Source of the DNA: Clostridia bacterium
Lineage (GTDB): Bacteria > Bacillota_A > Clostridia > Christensenellales > Aristaeellaceae
Direction of reading: 5' to 3'
NCBI GenBank assembly: GCA_017938785.1
Contig: JAGBAU010000168.1
Coordinates: forward strand, 1 to 6,487
Length of the DNA: 6,487 bases
Shown here: piece after piece, positions 4,836 to 6,487 of the stretch
How the letters are laid out: each line of letters opens with the position of its first letter
Numbering within the stretch: the stretch's first letter is position 1
The notes under the pieces: model-generated
The model's database searches: none
Seen by the model: only the letters and a program-made list of their open reading frames with translations
Told to the model about the DNA's origin: nothing
Translations under genes and position numbers: made by a program

Positions 4836-5654
4836 ATGTACAAGAGCATCGAACTGGTTCGCGAAGGCCGCACCGGCGCATTCCGCTATGCGGTTCTGGA
4901 TTTCGACGGTACCATCTCCCTCATTCGCCAGGGCTGGCAGGAGATCATGACCCCCTACTTCACCGACGAGCTCTGCGCCACCCCCAAGGGAAAGGATATG
5001 CCCCGCGCCGAACTGGAAGCGCTGGCCAAGGATTTCATCACCCAGCTGACCGGCAAGCAGACCATCTACCAGTGCATCGCCCTGGCAGAGGAAATTGAAA
5101 AGCTGGGCGGCAAGGCGCTGGATCCCCAGGCCTACAAGGATGAATATTCCCGCCGCCTGCTTGAGAAAATCGACGGCCGCCTGCAGGGCCTGGCCGCCGG
5201 TGAAATCGAACAGGAAAGCCTCACCGTACCCGGCAGCTACGAAATGCTGGAAATGCTGCTGCGCCACGGGGTAACTCCCTACCTGGCTTCTGGTACCGAC
5301 GAGGAACACGTGAAGCATGAAGCCCACCTGCTGGGTGCGGATAAGTATTTTGGCGATCATATCTACGGCGCCCAGCGTGAATACAAAACCTTCTCCAAGA
5401 AGATGGTCATCGAGCGTATCATCCGCGAAAACAAGCTCTCCGGCGACGAACTGCTGGGCTTCGGCGATGGCTATGTAGAGATTGAAAACGTATGCGAAGC
5501 CGGCGGCTTTGCCGTAGGCGTCGCCAGTGATGAAGTGAACCGCTGCGGCATCGACGAATGGAAGCGCGACCGCCTGATTCGCGCCGGCGCCAACATCATC
5601 ATCGCCGATTACAGCAATCTGGCAGAGCTGGAAGAGCTGCTCTTCGGCAAATAA
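4836..5654 (+). CDS. HAD-superfamily hydrolase (probable phosphatase)
   Basis: This 272-residue cytoplasmic protein carries the four HAD motifs. LDFDGTIS (21-28) has nucleophile Asp22 and acid/base Asp24. Thr/Ser of motif II lies in LASGTD (150-155). Motif III Lys is K188 or K189. Motif IV is GFGDGYVE (208-215), with Asp211 and Glu215 as metal ligands. A large, mostly helical segment between motifs I and II (about 30-130) looks like a C1 cap, which would give specificity for a small phosphorylated metabolite. The substrate cannot be told from sequence; sugar phosphates or nucleotides are reasonable guesses. The start is ATG 4836 because GGGGAGG (4821-4827) lies 8 nt upstream; an in-frame TTG at 4803 is upstream of that site. 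The gene is monocistronic: it has its own extended -10 promoter, a strong terminator behind it and a divergent Nudix-methyltransferase neighbour. C-ending codons dominate, as in the kinase gene. Confidence 0.85.
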   Translation: MYKSIELVREGRTGAFRYAVLDFDGTISLIRQGWQEIMTPYFTDELCATPKGKDMPRAELEALAKDFITQLTGKQTIYQCIALAEEIEKLGGKALDPQAYKDEYSRRLLEKIDGRLQGLAAGEIEQESLTVPGSYEMLEMLLRHGVTPYLASGTDEEHVKHEAHLLGADKYFGDHIYGAQREYKTFSKKMVIERIIRENKLSGDELLGFGDGYVEIENVCEAGGFAVGVASDEVNRCGIDEWKRDRLIRAGANIIIADYSNLAELEELLFGK

Positions 5655-5660
5655 ACCATC

Positions 5661-5687
5661 ATCCTTCCCCAATGGGAAGGATTTTTT
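5661..5687 (+). terminator. Strong intrinsic terminator of the HAD gene
   Basis: ATCCTTCCC (5661-5669) and GGGAAGGAT (5674-5682) form a perfect 9-bp stem with a CAAT tetraloop, followed by a run of T (5683-5687), then CTTT. It begins 6 nt after the HAD stop codon, isolating the following gene. Confidence 0.93.
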
Positions 5688-5717
5688 CTTTCCGGCAATC
5701 CACATTTCTCCAAAAAA

Positions 5718-5746
5718 TTGCGTCTATATAGTGAATGTGGTAAAAT
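5718..5746 (+). promoter_or_regulatory. Promoter for the exported-protein gene
   Basis: -35 TTGCGT (5718-5723) and -10 TAAAAT (5741-5746) are 17 bp apart. The start would fall near 5753, giving a very short leader (about 15 nt) that includes the Shine-Dalgarno. The -35 is imperfect, but the gene needs its own promoter because a strong terminator lies upstream. Confidence 0.55.
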
Positions 5747-5767
5747 TGGAGTATTGGAGGAATTCTT

Positions 5768-6487
5768 ATGCGGAAATATATAATGCTTCTGCTGGTTCTC
5801 ATCTGCATCTTCAGCGTCACCCAGGCCGAAACCGCTCGGGAATACGTGGCGTGGCTGGAGGAGGTTCTGCCGGACGCAGCCTTCACCGACGCGGAGGTAC
5901 CCGGCTTCGTGACGGAATACCTGGGCGTGGACTACGATTTCATCGCCCGTAGCGACGCAAAATACGGCAGCTACATCGCAGGCGTGCGCAAAGACAGCGC
6001 ACCGAAATTGCCGGAGGATACACACGTTTCCGGCTACTTTATCGGAGATACTTCAGTTTTTCAAGTGCAGGATAACGACGGAACCATTTATTATAGTTTC
6101 ATCCTCGGCGACGGTGTGCAGGTTAGTGCATATGATGGGCTTGAGCACCTCATCATTTACATCGATGAAGCTCAGACAAGGTACATTCCCTTCGCATCGC
6201 ACGGCAGCATCATGTTCACTGCCGCCAATGCCAAGCTCCGCGCGCAGATGGTCTACGCCCGGGAGCATGGCTTTGACGCCGAGGATAAGAGCCGTCCGCA
6301 ACTGTGCATGTATGTACACAACATCGACACCTGGCGCGCAGGTGCAACGGACCAGCCCTATTGCTTCTATCTGGATCTCGATGTGCCGGAAGATCTGACG
6401 GGTGAAAGCTTCCCGGAAGAGAATGAATTGATTCAGTTTACCCGCATTCCCATTGGACTGTACGTCCGGGAATATGGAGATTCCCTC
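5768..6487 (+). CDS. Exported protein of unknown family, N-terminal part, truncated by window edge
   Basis: The frame is open from ATG 5768 to the window end, showing 240 residues. GGAGG (5756-5760) lies 7 nt before the ATG. The N-terminus is a classic Sec signal peptide: MRKY, then a hydrophobic core (5-16), then VTQA (17-20), with probable signal peptidase I cleavage after A20. Cys13 in the core is not in a proper lipobox, so a lipoprotein is unlikely. The mature part is acidic, with no further membrane segment in view. It has beta-rich aromatic stretches such as GTIYYSFILG (105-114) and LIIYIDEAQTRYIPF (128-142), and two cysteines (C180, C199). I recognise no domain. A secreted or surface-retained protein is the most that can be said; a C-terminal anchor could lie outside the window. 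A segment around 6030-6120 is visibly more AT-rich than the start of the gene. Confidence 0.75.
   Translation, partial: MRKYIMLLLVLICIFSVTQAETAREYVAWLEEVLPDAAFTDAEVPGFVTEYLGVDYDFIARSDAKYGSYIAGVRKDSAPKLPEDTHVSGYFIGDTSVFQVQDNDGTIYYSFILGDGVQVSAYDGLEHLIIYIDEAQTRYIPFASHGSIMFTAANAKLRAQMVYAREHGFDAEDKSRPQLCMYVHNIDTWRAGATDQPYCFYLDLDVPEDLTGESFPEENELIQFTRIPIGLYVREYGDSL

Noticed and set aside
3584..5098. 504-codon plus-strand open frame opposite the Nudix-methyltransferase gene, running into the HAD gene
   Set aside because: It crosses two genes with recognisable catalytic motifs and has no start signal. Its length reflects codon bias, not coding.

Overview
The window looks like chromosomal DNA of a Gram-positive, moderately GC-rich member of the Bacillota, most probably a gut-type Clostridia lineage. 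The reasons are an LtaS-type membrane synthase, a YqhQ (DUF1385) protein, purine-rich AGGAGG-type ribosome binding sites, near-consensus sigma-A promoters and compact single-gene transcription units. No mobile element, CRISPR array, tRNA or rRNA is visible. Most genes are about 57-60% GC. The exception is the small gene at 2948-3397, which is about 39% GC by hand count.

Layout: (1) 1-660, minus: N-terminal 220 residues of a lipoteichoic-acid-synthase-family protein, cut by the window edge, with a GTG start. (2) 759-1721, minus: YqhQ/DUF1385 membrane protein; together with (1) it probably forms one leftward unit driven by a promoter at 1764-1791. (3) 1889-2773, plus: ribokinase-like PfkB sugar kinase, with its own near-perfect promoter, divergent from (2). 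(4) 2774-2947: convergent spacer with a strong 13-bp hairpin, further stem-loops and a 9-bp direct repeat. (5) 2948-3397, minus: small AT-rich HEAT-repeat-like protein of the kind often labelled 'SufBD protein'. (6) 3581-4711, minus: a single protein joining a NudG/MutT-like Nudix domain to a class I SAM methyltransferase. (7) 4836-5654, plus: HAD-superfamily hydrolase, transcribed divergently from (6); the two predicted promoters overlap physically and sit beside a 7-bp inverted repeat. A perfect intrinsic terminator closes the unit at 5661-5687. (8) 5768-6487, plus: N-terminal 240 residues of an exported protein of unknown family, cut by the window edge.

The genes do not form one recognisable pathway. 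Genes 1-2 belong to the envelope. The kinase, the Nudix-methyltransferase and the HAD hydrolase are metabolic or nucleotide-handling enzymes. The most notable item is the Nudix-methyltransferase fusion. A slippery-type A AAA AAC heptamer, in the correct phase, lies exactly at its domain junction, and the -1 frame stops four codons later, so a Nudix-only product is conceivable. The second point is the overlapping divergent promoter pair shared by the fusion gene and the HAD gene, which would make their transcription mutually competitive. All functions are inferred from motif recognition by eye; no database search was possible.
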